DNA of 64,000 nucleotides, from contig NZ_MUHR01000012.1 of assembly GCF_002105285.1 (NCBI RefSeq), positions 113,640 to 177,639 on the forward strand, read 5' to 3'. Each line of letters opens with the position of its first letter. The stretch's first letter is position 1. Both the position numbers and the translations under genes were made by a program. Origin of the DNA: Planktotalea arctica (GTDB taxonomy: Bacteria; Pseudomonadota; Alphaproteobacteria; Rhodobacterales; Rhodobacteraceae). Below the pieces are notes generated by a model. That model was given only the letters and a program-made list of their open reading frames with translations. It was not told the origin of the DNA and did not search any database. Below are positions 53,115 through 60,909 of this stretch, one piece after another.

Positions 53115-53999
53115 ATGTCCTCATCTGTTTTGAACCGCCAGTCGACGGGTCTTCGCATCTTCTCGACAGGCTTCATCATCATCTGGCTCTTGATGGCCGC
53201 GTTTCCGTTCCTGTGGACGCTCTGGGGCTCTTTCAAGGTCGAACTTGATTTCTTCTCTATCGCCGACTGGACCAATGCGATCACCGGCGATCGCACAATT
53301 GCAGTCCACGGTTCCGCTTTCACCGGTGCAGGCTATGAGGGCGCGTGGGTGCAGGAGAACTTCGGGCGCGCCTTCATGAACACGGCTATCGTTTGCGTGT
53401 TCGTGGTCTGCATCTCGCTGACGCTTGGCACGCTTGGCGGATACGCACTGTCGCGCTCGGGCTACCGCTATACGTTCTGGCTCTTGATGACGGCGCTGAT
53501 TTTCCGCGCGATGCCGCCGATCACGCTGGTCTCGGGCTACTTGCCGCCCTTCTTTGAATACAACGTCTGGGGCTACCTGCCCACAGCGATTATCGTGCTT
53601 GTCGCGATCAACCAACCTTTCACGCTTTGGATGCTGCACAGCTTTTTCATGAAGATCCCAAAGGACTTGGACGAAAGCGCCAAGGTCGATGGCTGTACGC
53701 AATTCCAGGCTTTCCGCCATGTGATCATTCCCGTGATGTGGCCTGGCGTGATCACGACGGGTCTGTTCAGCTTCCTGCTGGCCTACAACGATTTTGCCGT
53801 GACCACGATGCTGCTCAACAAAGAGAACCAGACGATGGTGCCGAAAATTGCCAGCTTTCTTGGCACGACGCAGACCGAGGGCAATGTGATGTTTGCCGTT
53901 GCAGCGGTCGTGTCCGCCACCGCGCCGCTGTTCATCCTCGTAATGTTTTTCCAGCGCCAGATCGTTTCAGGTCTGACTGCAGGTGCTGTGAAAGGCTAG
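53115..53999 (+). CDS. ABC transporter permease, carbohydrate type (MalG-like)
   Basis: A 294-residue inner-membrane protein with six helices. The N-terminal GFIIIWLLMAAFPFLWTLWG and the EAA loop DESAKVDGCTQFQAFRHVII are typical of MalG-type permeases. A periplasmic stretch before the second helix (DRTIAVHGSAFTGAGYEGAW) resembles those of polyol/sugar systems. It begins 4 bases after the previous gene and is followed after 5 bases by the first SnoaL-like gene, so the enzymes downstream are probably co-transcribed. Confidence 0.93.
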   Translation: MSSSVLNRQSTGLRIFSTGFIIIWLLMAAFPFLWTLWGSFKVELDFFSIADWTNAITGDRTIAVHGSAFTGAGYEGAWVQENFGRAFMNTAIVCVFVVCISLTLGTLGGYALSRSGYRYTFWLLMTALIFRAMPPITLVSGYLPPFFEYNVWGYLPTAIIVLVAINQPFTLWMLHSFFMKIPKDLDESAKVDGCTQFQAFRHVIIPVMWPGVITTGLFSFLLAYNDFAVTTMLLNKENQTMVPKIASFLGTTQTEGNVMFAVAAVVSATAPLFILVMFFQRQIVSGLTAGAVKG

Positions 54000-54004
54000 A
54001 TTAG

Positions 54005-54973
54005 ATGCAAGGTTTTGAAGATCGTTTCGCCGATTTCCCCGATTACATCATCCAGATCACCCATGATATTTGGGAAGGGCGCGGCATCGCTCGCCTCGAT
54101 GACTGGTACGGTGAAAACCTGATATTCCGTTTGTCCTCCGGTATCGGGGTCGGACGGGGAGAGGTGCGCAACGGTACGCTCGCGACCTTGCACGAATTTC
54201 CCGACCGCGTGCTTTTGGCCGAGGATGTGATCTGGTCCGGCACGCCCGAGGCCGGGATGCTGTCCTCGCACCGCTCGCTGTGCACCGCACATTACATGAA
54301 CGAGGGCCAGTTCGGCGTCGCGGCGAACCAGCCGGTGACTTTTCGCGCGATTGCAGATTGCCACGCCAAGAATAACCAGATCGATGATGAATGGCTTGCG
54401 CGCGATCAAGGTGCGATCTGCCGCCAACTCGGGATATCCCCTGAAGAGTTCGCACGCGCTGCGATAGCGCGCGAGGGCGGTGTCGAGTACGCCAAACGAC
54501 CCTTTACGCCAGATCAGGATATCGCCGGTCCCTATCAGGGGTGCGGCAACGCTCACGAGGCCGGACAGCGCTACGCGGACATTCTGCAAAACCTGATGCG
54601 CGCCGATGTGGCGACGGTGCAGCGCGACTATGATCGCGCGTGCCGCCTTAGCTATCCCGGCGGCGCCGAGGCACGCGGCCATGCACAGGCAGAGCGGTTC
54701 TGGATCGGGCTGCGCAGCGCCTTTCCGAATGCGGATTTCACCATCGAGCATCAGATCGGCATGGATGGCAATGATCTTAGTCCGCGCGCGGCGATCCGCT
54801 TTGCATTGCACGGCGCGCACGACGGGCTTGGCATGTTTGGCGCTCCAACGGGCGCAGAGGTCTATGTCATGGGCTTCGCGCATGCCTATTTCGGTCCATG
54901 GGGCTTGCGCGAGGAAATCGTGGTTCTAGATGAAACTTCGGTTTGGAAGCAAATTCTTCTTCAAAAAGGATAA
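54005..54973 (+). CDS. SnoaL/NTF2-like protein, divergent member of a three-gene set
   Basis: A 322-residue protein with no signal peptide. The arrangement of Trp/Asp/Arg-rich strands, e.g. HDIWEGRGIARLDDWYGENL near the start and VQRDYDRACRLSYPGGAEAR in the second half, fits two SnoaL-like (NTF2-fold) domains in one chain. YMNEGQFGVAANQPVTFRAI resembles a pocket strand. It is the most divergent of three adjacent relatives. The fold could be an enzyme (cyclase, isomerase, dehydratase) or a binding protein. Linked to the ABC permeases by a 5-base gap, it may act on the imported compound. The domain call is by pattern only. Confidence 0.65.
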   Translation: MQGFEDRFADFPDYIIQITHDIWEGRGIARLDDWYGENLIFRLSSGIGVGRGEVRNGTLATLHEFPDRVLLAEDVIWSGTPEAGMLSSHRSLCTAHYMNEGQFGVAANQPVTFRAIADCHAKNNQIDDEWLARDQGAICRQLGISPEEFARAAIAREGGVEYAKRPFTPDQDIAGPYQGCGNAHEAGQRYADILQNLMRADVATVQRDYDRACRLSYPGGAEARGHAQAERFWIGLRSAFPNADFTIEHQIGMDGNDLSPRAAIRFALHGAHDGLGMFGAPTGAEVYVMGFAHAYFGPWGLREEIVVLDETSVWKQILLQKG

Positions 54974-54977
54974 CGGC

Positions 54978-55982
54978 GTGAGCGCCTTTCAAGAGCAAAA
55001 AACACTTGTGCGCGCCTATCAGGCTGCGCTGGACACAAGTCCTGCGGGCCAAAGTGCGCAGGCGATCGCGCCTTTCATGGTGCGCGATCTGGATTGGCGC
55101 GGCATGCACCCGTTTCATGAGCAAGCTGGACCGCAGGCGGTTGCAGAACTTTTCTGGGATCCGTTGAAACGCGCGATGGGGCCGCTGCAACGCCGCCCCG
55201 ATATCTTTATCGCAGGACAAAGCGAAAAGGGCGATGCGGGCGCGGTCTGGGTTGTGGAAATGGGTCAGTTGATGGGCAACTGGATGCAGCCTTGGCTGGA
55301 TATTCCGGCTACGCGCAAACTGGCCTTCCTGCGCTATGCTGAATTTAACCGCGTCGAGGACGGCCAAATCGTGCAAAGCGCGTTTTTCTGCGACATCCTG
55401 CATATGATGCGCCAAGCGGGCATCATCGCCGTGCCGCACCAGACTGGCCAGTTCATGATTGCGCCTGGCCCGCGCGGCGGTGGCGGTTTACTTTATGACG
55501 CGCAGGATGCGGGCGAGGGTGCGCAGACGCTCTACCTCATCGATCGCATGTGCGACAATATCAACGTGAACCGCACGCGCTTTGCCAGTTTCGAGGACGA
55601 GCTTGCCGACACATGGACGCGCGATATGACCTGGTCCGGTCCCACTGGTATCGGTGCCAGCTATACGATTCCGCGCTATATCGAACAGCACTCCGGCCCG
55701 TTTCGCACGCGCTTGGAGAATCGTCAGTTTGTTGGGCATCTGTCGCGCGTTGCCGAAGGCAATTTCGGTGGTTTCTTCGGGTGGCCGAACCTGTCGGTGC
55801 AAAATGGGGGCGGCTATATGGGCCAGCCTAAAAACGATGTGCAGGCCGAAATGCGCGTGGTGGACATGTATCGCCGCGAGGGTGACAAGCTGGCGGAAAA
55901 CTGGATATTCATCGACATGTTGCACTATTTGAACCAGCAGGGCCTCGATGTGCTGGCCCGCATGCGCGAGGCGCACTCATGA
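54978..55982 (+). CDS. SnoaL/NTF2-like protein, paralogue B
   Basis: A 334-residue protein with two SnoaL-like halves. It shares clear blocks with the next gene: RGMHPF, LQRRPDIFIAG, DIPATRKLAFLRYAEFNRVE, FCDILHMMRQAGI, GPTGIGAS and YRREGDKLAENWIFIDMLHY. A GTG start at 54978 is chosen because AAGGA lies seven bases before it and the previous stop is at 54973; the ATG at 54930 would lie inside the previous gene. The chain ends in an ATGA overlap with paralogue C. No signal peptide, so the protein acts in the cytoplasm. Function unknown. Confidence 0.75.
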   Translation: MSAFQEQKTLVRAYQAALDTSPAGQSAQAIAPFMVRDLDWRGMHPFHEQAGPQAVAELFWDPLKRAMGPLQRRPDIFIAGQSEKGDAGAVWVVEMGQLMGNWMQPWLDIPATRKLAFLRYAEFNRVEDGQIVQSAFFCDILHMMRQAGIIAVPHQTGQFMIAPGPRGGGGLLYDAQDAGEGAQTLYLIDRMCDNINVNRTRFASFEDELADTWTRDMTWSGPTGIGASYTIPRYIEQHSGPFRTRLENRQFVGHLSRVAEGNFGGFFGWPNLSVQNGGGYMGQPKNDVQAEMRVVDMYRREGDKLAENWIFIDMLHYLNQQGLDVLARMREAHS

Positions 55983-56971
55983 GCGATCTTCAAGCTGCCA
56001 AAGCCCATGTGCTTGCATTTTATGCGGCGCTTGATGCGGCAAACCCGCAGGACTGCGCAAAAGTCTTGGCAGAGTTTTGCGCCCCCGATTTTCTGTGGCG
56101 CGGCATGCACCCGTTCAATGAACTGCGCGGCGCGCAGGCAGTTGCAGAGGCGTTCTGGACCCCGCTTAAATCTGCGCTAACCCCGATCCAGCGCCGCCCG
56201 GATATGTTGCTCGCTGGGGACAATTTCATCGATGCAGGCGATAGCGTTTGGGTGGTGCAAATGGGCCACCTTCTGGGTAATTTCGACGCTGATTGGCTGA
56301 CCATTCCAGCGACGCGAAAAATGACGTTCCTGCGCTATGCAGAGTTTCACCGCATAGAGAATGGCGTCATCGCCGAGACCGCCGCCTTCTGCGATATTCT
56401 GGGCGTAATCCACCAAGCGGGACTGCGCCCTTTGCCCATCTCCACAGGCGCTGAAATCATGACGCCCGCACCGCGCACGCAGGATGGAAATCTGCTCGAA
56501 GTGCAGCCGCCAGAGCAAGGCGCGCAAACGCTTCAGTTGATCAATGCCATGGTAGCAGAGCTTGTGAGCGAGGGTGTTCAAAGCCCGCACGAGCATCTTG
56601 CGCGCTTCTGGCATGAGGATATGTGCTGGTTCGGCCCCGCAGGCATCGGTGCGAGCGCGTGGCGTGACGGCTACAAACGCGGCCATACCAACGCGTTCGA
56701 GAACGGTCTCGAATTTATCCGCCACAATGGCCATCAATGCCGCTTCGCCGAGGGCCGTTATGGTGGCTTCTTCGGCTATCCCAGCCTCACCATGCGCAAT
56801 GCGGGCGGCTTTCTTGGCCTAACGGCCTCGTCTGTGGATGCGCAGATGCGCATCGTCGATCTATACCGCCGCGAGGGCGACAAGCTCGCTGAAAACTGGG
56901 TCTTTATCGACATCCTCCATTTCCTGAAGATGCAGGGCGTCGAAGTCCTCGAGCGGCTTAAACATCCCTGA
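55979..56971 (+). CDS. SnoaL/NTF2-like protein, paralogue C
   Basis: A 330-residue protein with the same two-domain plan as paralogue B: AYxAALD-type N-terminus (FYAALDAANPQDCAKVL), RGMHPFNELRGAQAVAEAFW, IQRRPDMLLAGD, IPATRKMTFLRYAEFHRIEN, FCDIL, FGPAGIGASAWRDGYKRG and YRREGDKLAENWVFIDILHF. The conserved RGMHPF and GPxGIGAS stretches are probably the active pockets of the two halves. The start overlaps paralogue B (ATGA). It closes the locus; a GC-rich repeat follows. NCBI-style names would be ester cyclase or NTF2-family protein; the substrate is unknown. Confidence 0.76.
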   Translation: MSDLQAAKAHVLAFYAALDAANPQDCAKVLAEFCAPDFLWRGMHPFNELRGAQAVAEAFWTPLKSALTPIQRRPDMLLAGDNFIDAGDSVWVVQMGHLLGNFDADWLTIPATRKMTFLRYAEFHRIENGVIAETAAFCDILGVIHQAGLRPLPISTGAEIMTPAPRTQDGNLLEVQPPEQGAQTLQLINAMVAELVSEGVQSPHEHLARFWHEDMCWFGPAGIGASAWRDGYKRGHTNAFENGLEFIRHNGHQCRFAEGRYGGFFGYPSLTMRNAGGFLGLTASSVDAQMRIVDLYRREGDKLAENWVFIDILHFLKMQGVEVLERLKHP

Positions 56972-56994
56972 ACCTGCCCGCTTCTTCGGTCTTT

Positions 56995-57027
56995 AAATAC
57001 CTCGGGGGTGTGGGGGCTGGCCCCCAC
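56995..57027. repeat. Interspersed element with GTGGGGGCTGGCCCCCAC hairpin
   Basis: AAATACCTCGGGGG (56995-57008) is the reverse complement of the motif at 36671-36684, and it is followed by a GTGGGGGC/GCCCCCAC palindrome (57010-57027). Both copies lie between converging genes. The degenerate copies at 41074-41150 share the GTGGG...CTGGCCCCC part. Confidence 0.8.
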
Positions 57028-57061
57028 GCCGGTCGGATCCGCCTAGCGGATCAGAAACCAT

Positions 57062-58465
57062 TTACACATTCGCATCATCGAGCAGTCGCCCGTGTTTGCG
57101 GCTCTCTTCGATCACCTTGCCCAGCGTTGCAAGGCCGCGGGCCTCAAGCATGGGCAAGAGCTTGCACAGCACCTGCGCCGTCGCTGCTGCATCCCCAATC
57201 GCGGTGTGGCGCAACCGCTTTTCGATGCTCACGTCCAATCGATTACACAGCGCATCCAGCGTGTGCTCTTCGCTTTGACCAAAAATAATCGCAGAAAGCA
57301 AAACCGTATCCAAAATCGGATGGGTCCATTGTACACCTGTACTTTGCGCATGGCGGCGCAGAAACGCCATGTCGAAAGGCGCGTTATGCGCGACGATCAC
57401 CGAGTCGCGCGCGAAGCCGTGAAACTCGCGTGCGACTTCTGTGATGGGCGGCGCGCCAGCCACCATATGATCGCTGATCTTGTGAATTTGGGTGGCGCTG
57501 CGCGGAATTGACATTCCAGGATTGACCAGCATATCCAGTGTCTCGCCCGCGATGATACGTCCGTTCACGACGCGGACTGCGCCGATCTGCACGATCTCGT
57601 CTTTATGCGGCAAGAGCCCTGTGGTTTCCGTGTCGAACACCGTGAAAATCAGGCTGCGCAGAGGCCGCTCAAGCAGCACCTCGCTTTCCGGGTCCTCCAG
57701 AAGATCAAAGTCGTAGACCAATGGGCGCGGCGCGGCAGGGTCCAGATGTGCGCCGCTTTCCAGCACCAGCATATAGCCCTTGGCATCGCCAAGGGGCTTA
57801 ATGCTCGCTGCGAATTCATGCACGCCATGCGCGCCTTTTGCGCTGAATGGTGCATCAAGTCCGGTCCTTGCCATCTGCCCATAGGCAGCGCGCAGGCAGG
57901 CTTCGTCGAGGTAGTCGAAGATCGAGGCTTGCAGGCGCGGCGGCGCGATCAGCGCCAGTGCTTGCGCGGCCTGTCCATCATAAAGCACGATTTTATGGGC
58001 CGGGCTGATCATGATCATCGCGACCGGAATTTCGGTTAAAAGCGCGGTGAGGCGCTCGCGCTCGGATGCGAGTTTCTCCGTCGCCAAAGCCACGCTTTGT
58101 GCGGTGATCATTGCGCCTTTTGCCAGCCCGTCGGTGACGGCTTCGGCTGCGTGGGCAAGATCGCCAAGATAGCGCGCCGCTTCCAGATCAAGCCCGCCGC
58201 TGACGCCGCCGTGCACGCGGGCGCGCATTTGCGCGGCCAGTCGCTCGATCGGTTTGGCGACGTTTTCATCGAACAAAAGCCAGATACCCGCGCTCAGTCC
58301 CAGAATTCCGAAGCCCGCGATCAGCCCGGCCTGAACGAACCCCGCGCCGCCCCCGCCTCTGGCGTGGCCCATCACAAGCGCCAAAACCACCACCGCCAAA
58401 GCGCCCGCAGCGAATGCTGCGAAGAACAGAAATATCCGCAAACGCAAACTGAGCGAGGTGAACAT
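57062..58465 (-). CDS. Membrane-anchored DEDDh exonuclease (DnaQ/pol III epsilon-like)
   Basis: A 467-residue protein with an unusual layout. Two membrane helices (about residues 10-32 and 43-65) are followed by a HAMP-like stretch (DENVAKPIERLAAQMRARVH), a middle domain with PAS-like features (LTEIPVAMIMISPAHKIVLY), and a C-terminal exonuclease (about residues 275-440) with FTVFDTETTGLLP, IVAHNAPFDMAFL and RHTAIGDAAATAQ giving Asp-Glu, Asp and His-Asp, the complete DEDDh set. So a sensor-type front is joined to a 3'-5' exonuclease. Known from gammaproteobacteria as a neighbour of the acetate symporter cluster; its substrate is not established. It starts a few bases after the small membrane protein gene stop. 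Confidence 0.88.
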   Translation of the reverse strand: MFTSLSLRLRIFLFFAAFAAGALAVVVLALVMGHARGGGGAGFVQAGLIAGFGILGLSAGIWLLFDENVAKPIERLAAQMRARVHGGVSGGLDLEAARYLGDLAHAAEAVTDGLAKGAMITAQSVALATEKLASERERLTALLTEIPVAMIMISPAHKIVLYDGQAAQALALIAPPRLQASIFDYLDEACLRAAYGQMARTGLDAPFSAKGAHGVHEFAASIKPLGDAKGYMLVLESGAHLDPAAPRPLVYDFDLLEDPESEVLLERPLRSLIFTVFDTETTGLLPHKDEIVQIGAVRVVNGRIIAGETLDMLVNPGMSIPRSATQIHKISDHMVAGAPPITEVAREFHGFARDSVIVAHNAPFDMAFLRRHAQSTGVQWTHPILDTVLLSAIIFGQSEEHTLDALCNRLDVSIEKRLRHTAIGDAAATAQVLCKLLPMLEARGLATLGKVIEESRKHGRLLDDANV

Positions 58466-58467
58466 GT

Positions 58468-58989
58468 CTATACCCTTTCGCAGGCTGCGCTTTGCACCGG
58501 ATCACCCGACGGGGGCGTGAACCAATCGGCGTTTTGCAGCGCGCCGCCTACGGCAAATTCGGCACCCTCGATCAACGCGGCTTGCGCGCCGGCTTTGCAA
58601 TCAAAGACCATTGGCACTTTTTGCACCGCTGCCCACCGCCCGAACAGCAGCAGATCGAGCAGCTTCATATCAGGCTGCTCTGCATGCTGGCGCAAGGATT
58701 GGCGATCAAGCGCTGCGAATTTATCGACGTAGGGACGCGCATAGGTCCATGGACGCAGCAGGCCTTTTTTCTCGAAACGCGCGACGACTTCGATGCCCTC
58801 TGGCAGACCTGCCTGCGTGCGCTCGAACCATGTATATTCATTGGACACCGTTGCGCCGATCATCGCAAGGCCTGCGGCAACGGGCATCATCCATTTTGGG
58901 ATGCGCCCGCCCAAAAGGCGGTTCAGCAACATCACGGTACCCGCCATCGCGATGCCCGCAAAGATCACACCTATAAGTTCGACAAACAT
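58468..58989 (-). CDS. Small membrane-anchored protein of unknown function
   Basis: A 173-residue protein with two membrane helices at the N-terminus (about residues 3-25 and 34-50) and a soluble rest containing EVVARFEKKGLLRPWTYARP and WAAVQKVPMVFDCKAGAQAA. I do not recognise a family with certainty. It lies between the DUF294 protein and the membrane exonuclease, with about 2 bases to the latter, so it belongs to the same cluster and is probably found with it in relatives. Function unknown. Confidence 0.78.
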   Translation of the reverse strand: MFVELIGVIFAGIAMAGTVMLLNRLLGGRIPKWMMPVAAGLAMIGATVSNEYTWFERTQAGLPEGIEVVARFEKKGLLRPWTYARPYVDKFAALDRQSLRQHAEQPDMKLLDLLLFGRWAAVQKVPMVFDCKAGAQAALIEGAEFAVGGALQNADWFTPPSGDPVQSAACERV

Positions 58990-59013
58990 ATTATTCTCCC
59001 GATATCGCGCGGA

Positions 59014-60837
59014 TCATCCGAGCATACCCCGCCCGTGCCCGAGGGCCGATTGCATGGTTTTTACCACGACAAATGCGTCGCGTAGATGACTTCGCTCAAA
59101 GTCGGGCAAAGAGCTGGGCGCAAGGAAATTGTCAGGCGCTTGCCCGGCTTTGATCTGCTTTGCCTGATGTTCGAGCCGCGTTTGCGCAATGAAATCATAG
59201 GCCGCGAGCAGGTCCGCGCCGCCAGAGCGGGACAGCACACCCGCGGCTGCTGCCGCCTCAAGGCGCGCGCGTGTGTTGACCTGTGCCAATCCGCCTTGCA
59301 ACGCATAGACACGGCCCAGATCGAGCACGGGCACGACACCGTTGTGCTTCATGTCAATGCGGTTCTTGTGCTCGCGATCGCGCAGCGTCGCAAAGCCGCG
59401 AAACAGCCCCAAAGGCGGGGTGTGGGTCAGGGAATTGGCGATCATATGGCTGACGAAGATCGAGTTTTTCGACGCATTTTCCAGCGTGCTGCTTTGCAAA
59501 TCCGCAAACAGGCTGGCATCGCCGCCGATGGCGCGCAAATCGAACATGACTGAGGCGAGCATCTGCGCTTCCTTGTCGGGGGTCGCGATCCATGTCTCGA
59601 AATAGCTGCGCCAAACCTGTAGCGGCTGACGCCAGCGCGCCTCGCGCGCCATCATATCGCCGGGGCAATAAACATAGCCACATGTGTTTAACCCGTCACA
59701 AACGAAATTCGCCAAGGCTTCGAAATAGACGTCATCCTCGGGGCGCATGTCATCATGAAGGATCAGGCAATTGTCCTGATCCGAAACGCCCGTCTGCTCT
59801 TGGCGCCCCTGCGATCCGCAGGCGAGCCAAAGATAGGGAACAGGCGGCGGGCCGAGTTTCGCCTCTCCAAGGGCAAGCAAACAGCGCGTCGCCGCATCGG
59901 CAATATCGGTGATCAGCCGCGTTACGACGTTATGGCTGAGGCCCGAAGCAGTAAGCTGCATCAAAAGCTGCGGAATGCGCGCTGTGACCAAAGCCATCTG
60001 CTCTGCCGAGTTTGCGCGCGCGATTTCCGCGACGATTTCGCCTGAATTGACTGCCTGCACGCGGGTGAGGTCGGTTTGGGTGACGATGCCAACGAGTTTG
60101 CCCGCTGCGACGATCGGAACATGGCCGATGCGCCGCTCCATCATCAGATGCAGCACGTCCGAGCCGATGGCAGAGGGCGGCAGCGTCACGGGGGCAGGGG
60201 TCATTATCTGGCTGACGGGCGTCGCGAAATCGCGCGCTTCCGCCAGAATTTTACCGCTCAAGTCGCGATTGGTCACGATGCCTTGCAGTGTCTCGCCCTC
60301 GGTTACGCACAGGGCAGAGACGCGGGCGTCGCGCATGATGCGCGCCGCCTGCTGCGCGCTGTCTTCGGGTGTGCAGCAAAGGGCGGGGGTGGACATCAAA
60401 CTGTCCACGCGCTGCGTTGCCAATGACGGTTTCGCAGGCTGCGGCGCAGGTGTGCGATCGAAAAACCGCCGCGCGGCTGCGCTGCTTTTTTGCAGCGCCA
60501 TGAAATCGGCGGTGGGGAGCGCGAGCAGAACCGTATCGCCAAGGGCGCGCGCAGAGGTCGCCGCGACGCCGCCGCGCATCAACGCGCGCTCGCCAAAGGA
60601 GTTGCGCTTTGAGAGCTGCGAAAGCGGCGCGCTCGTCTCGTCGCGGATCGCAACCTCTCCGCGATAGATGATGAACAGCGCCTCGAGGCCTTGGCCGAGC
60701 TCATAGATATCATCGCCGGGAGCATATGTTTGGGGGGTAATTCTGGCCGCAAGCGCGTGGCGTTCGGCACGCTCGAGACTGTCGTAGGGATGCACGCTTT
60801 GCAGAAAATCTGCGATCATCTCAGTGCTGAGCGCCAT
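59014..60837 (-). CDS. cNMP-binding/CBS/DUF294 nucleotidyltransferase-like protein
   Basis: A 607-residue regulator with three parts: a cyclic-nucleotide-binding domain (about residues 20-120, YELGQGLEALFIIYRGEVAI), two CBS domains (about residues 140-260, VSQIMTPAPVTLPP), and a GlnD-like nucleotidyltransferase domain with LACGSQGRQEQTGVSDQDNC (GSxxRxExxxxxDxD), followed by the DUF294 C-terminal helix domain. Proteins of this type lie beside acetate/solute symporters in many proteobacteria and may tie transport to nucleotide or energy state. The ATG at 60835-60837 has a good ribosome site (AAGGGACGG) and is preferred over the open frame to 60900. Confidence 0.9.
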   Translation of the reverse strand: MALSTEMIADFLQSVHPYDSLERAERHALAARITPQTYAPGDDIYELGQGLEALFIIYRGEVAIRDETSAPLSQLSKRNSFGERALMRGGVAATSARALGDTVLLALPTADFMALQKSSAAARRFFDRTPAPQPAKPSLATQRVDSLMSTPALCCTPEDSAQQAARIMRDARVSALCVTEGETLQGIVTNRDLSGKILAEARDFATPVSQIMTPAPVTLPPSAIGSDVLHLMMERRIGHVPIVAAGKLVGIVTQTDLTRVQAVNSGEIVAEIARANSAEQMALVTARIPQLLMQLTASGLSHNVVTRLITDIADAATRCLLALGEAKLGPPPVPYLWLACGSQGRQEQTGVSDQDNCLILHDDMRPEDDVYFEALANFVCDGLNTCGYVYCPGDMMAREARWRQPLQVWRSYFETWIATPDKEAQMLASVMFDLRAIGGDASLFADLQSSTLENASKNSIFVSHMIANSLTHTPPLGLFRGFATLRDREHKNRIDMKHNGVVPVLDLGRVYALQGGLAQVNTRARLEAAAAAGVLSRSGGADLLAAYDFIAQTRLEHQAKQIKAGQAPDNFLAPSSLPDFERSHLRDAFVVVKTMQSALGHGRGMLG

Positions 60838-60909
60838 GTCGGGCCGTCCCTTTATGTGAATGTCCTGCCCCCGACGTATCGGAGGCAGGTTTGTTTTCAA
60901 AGCCTTGGC

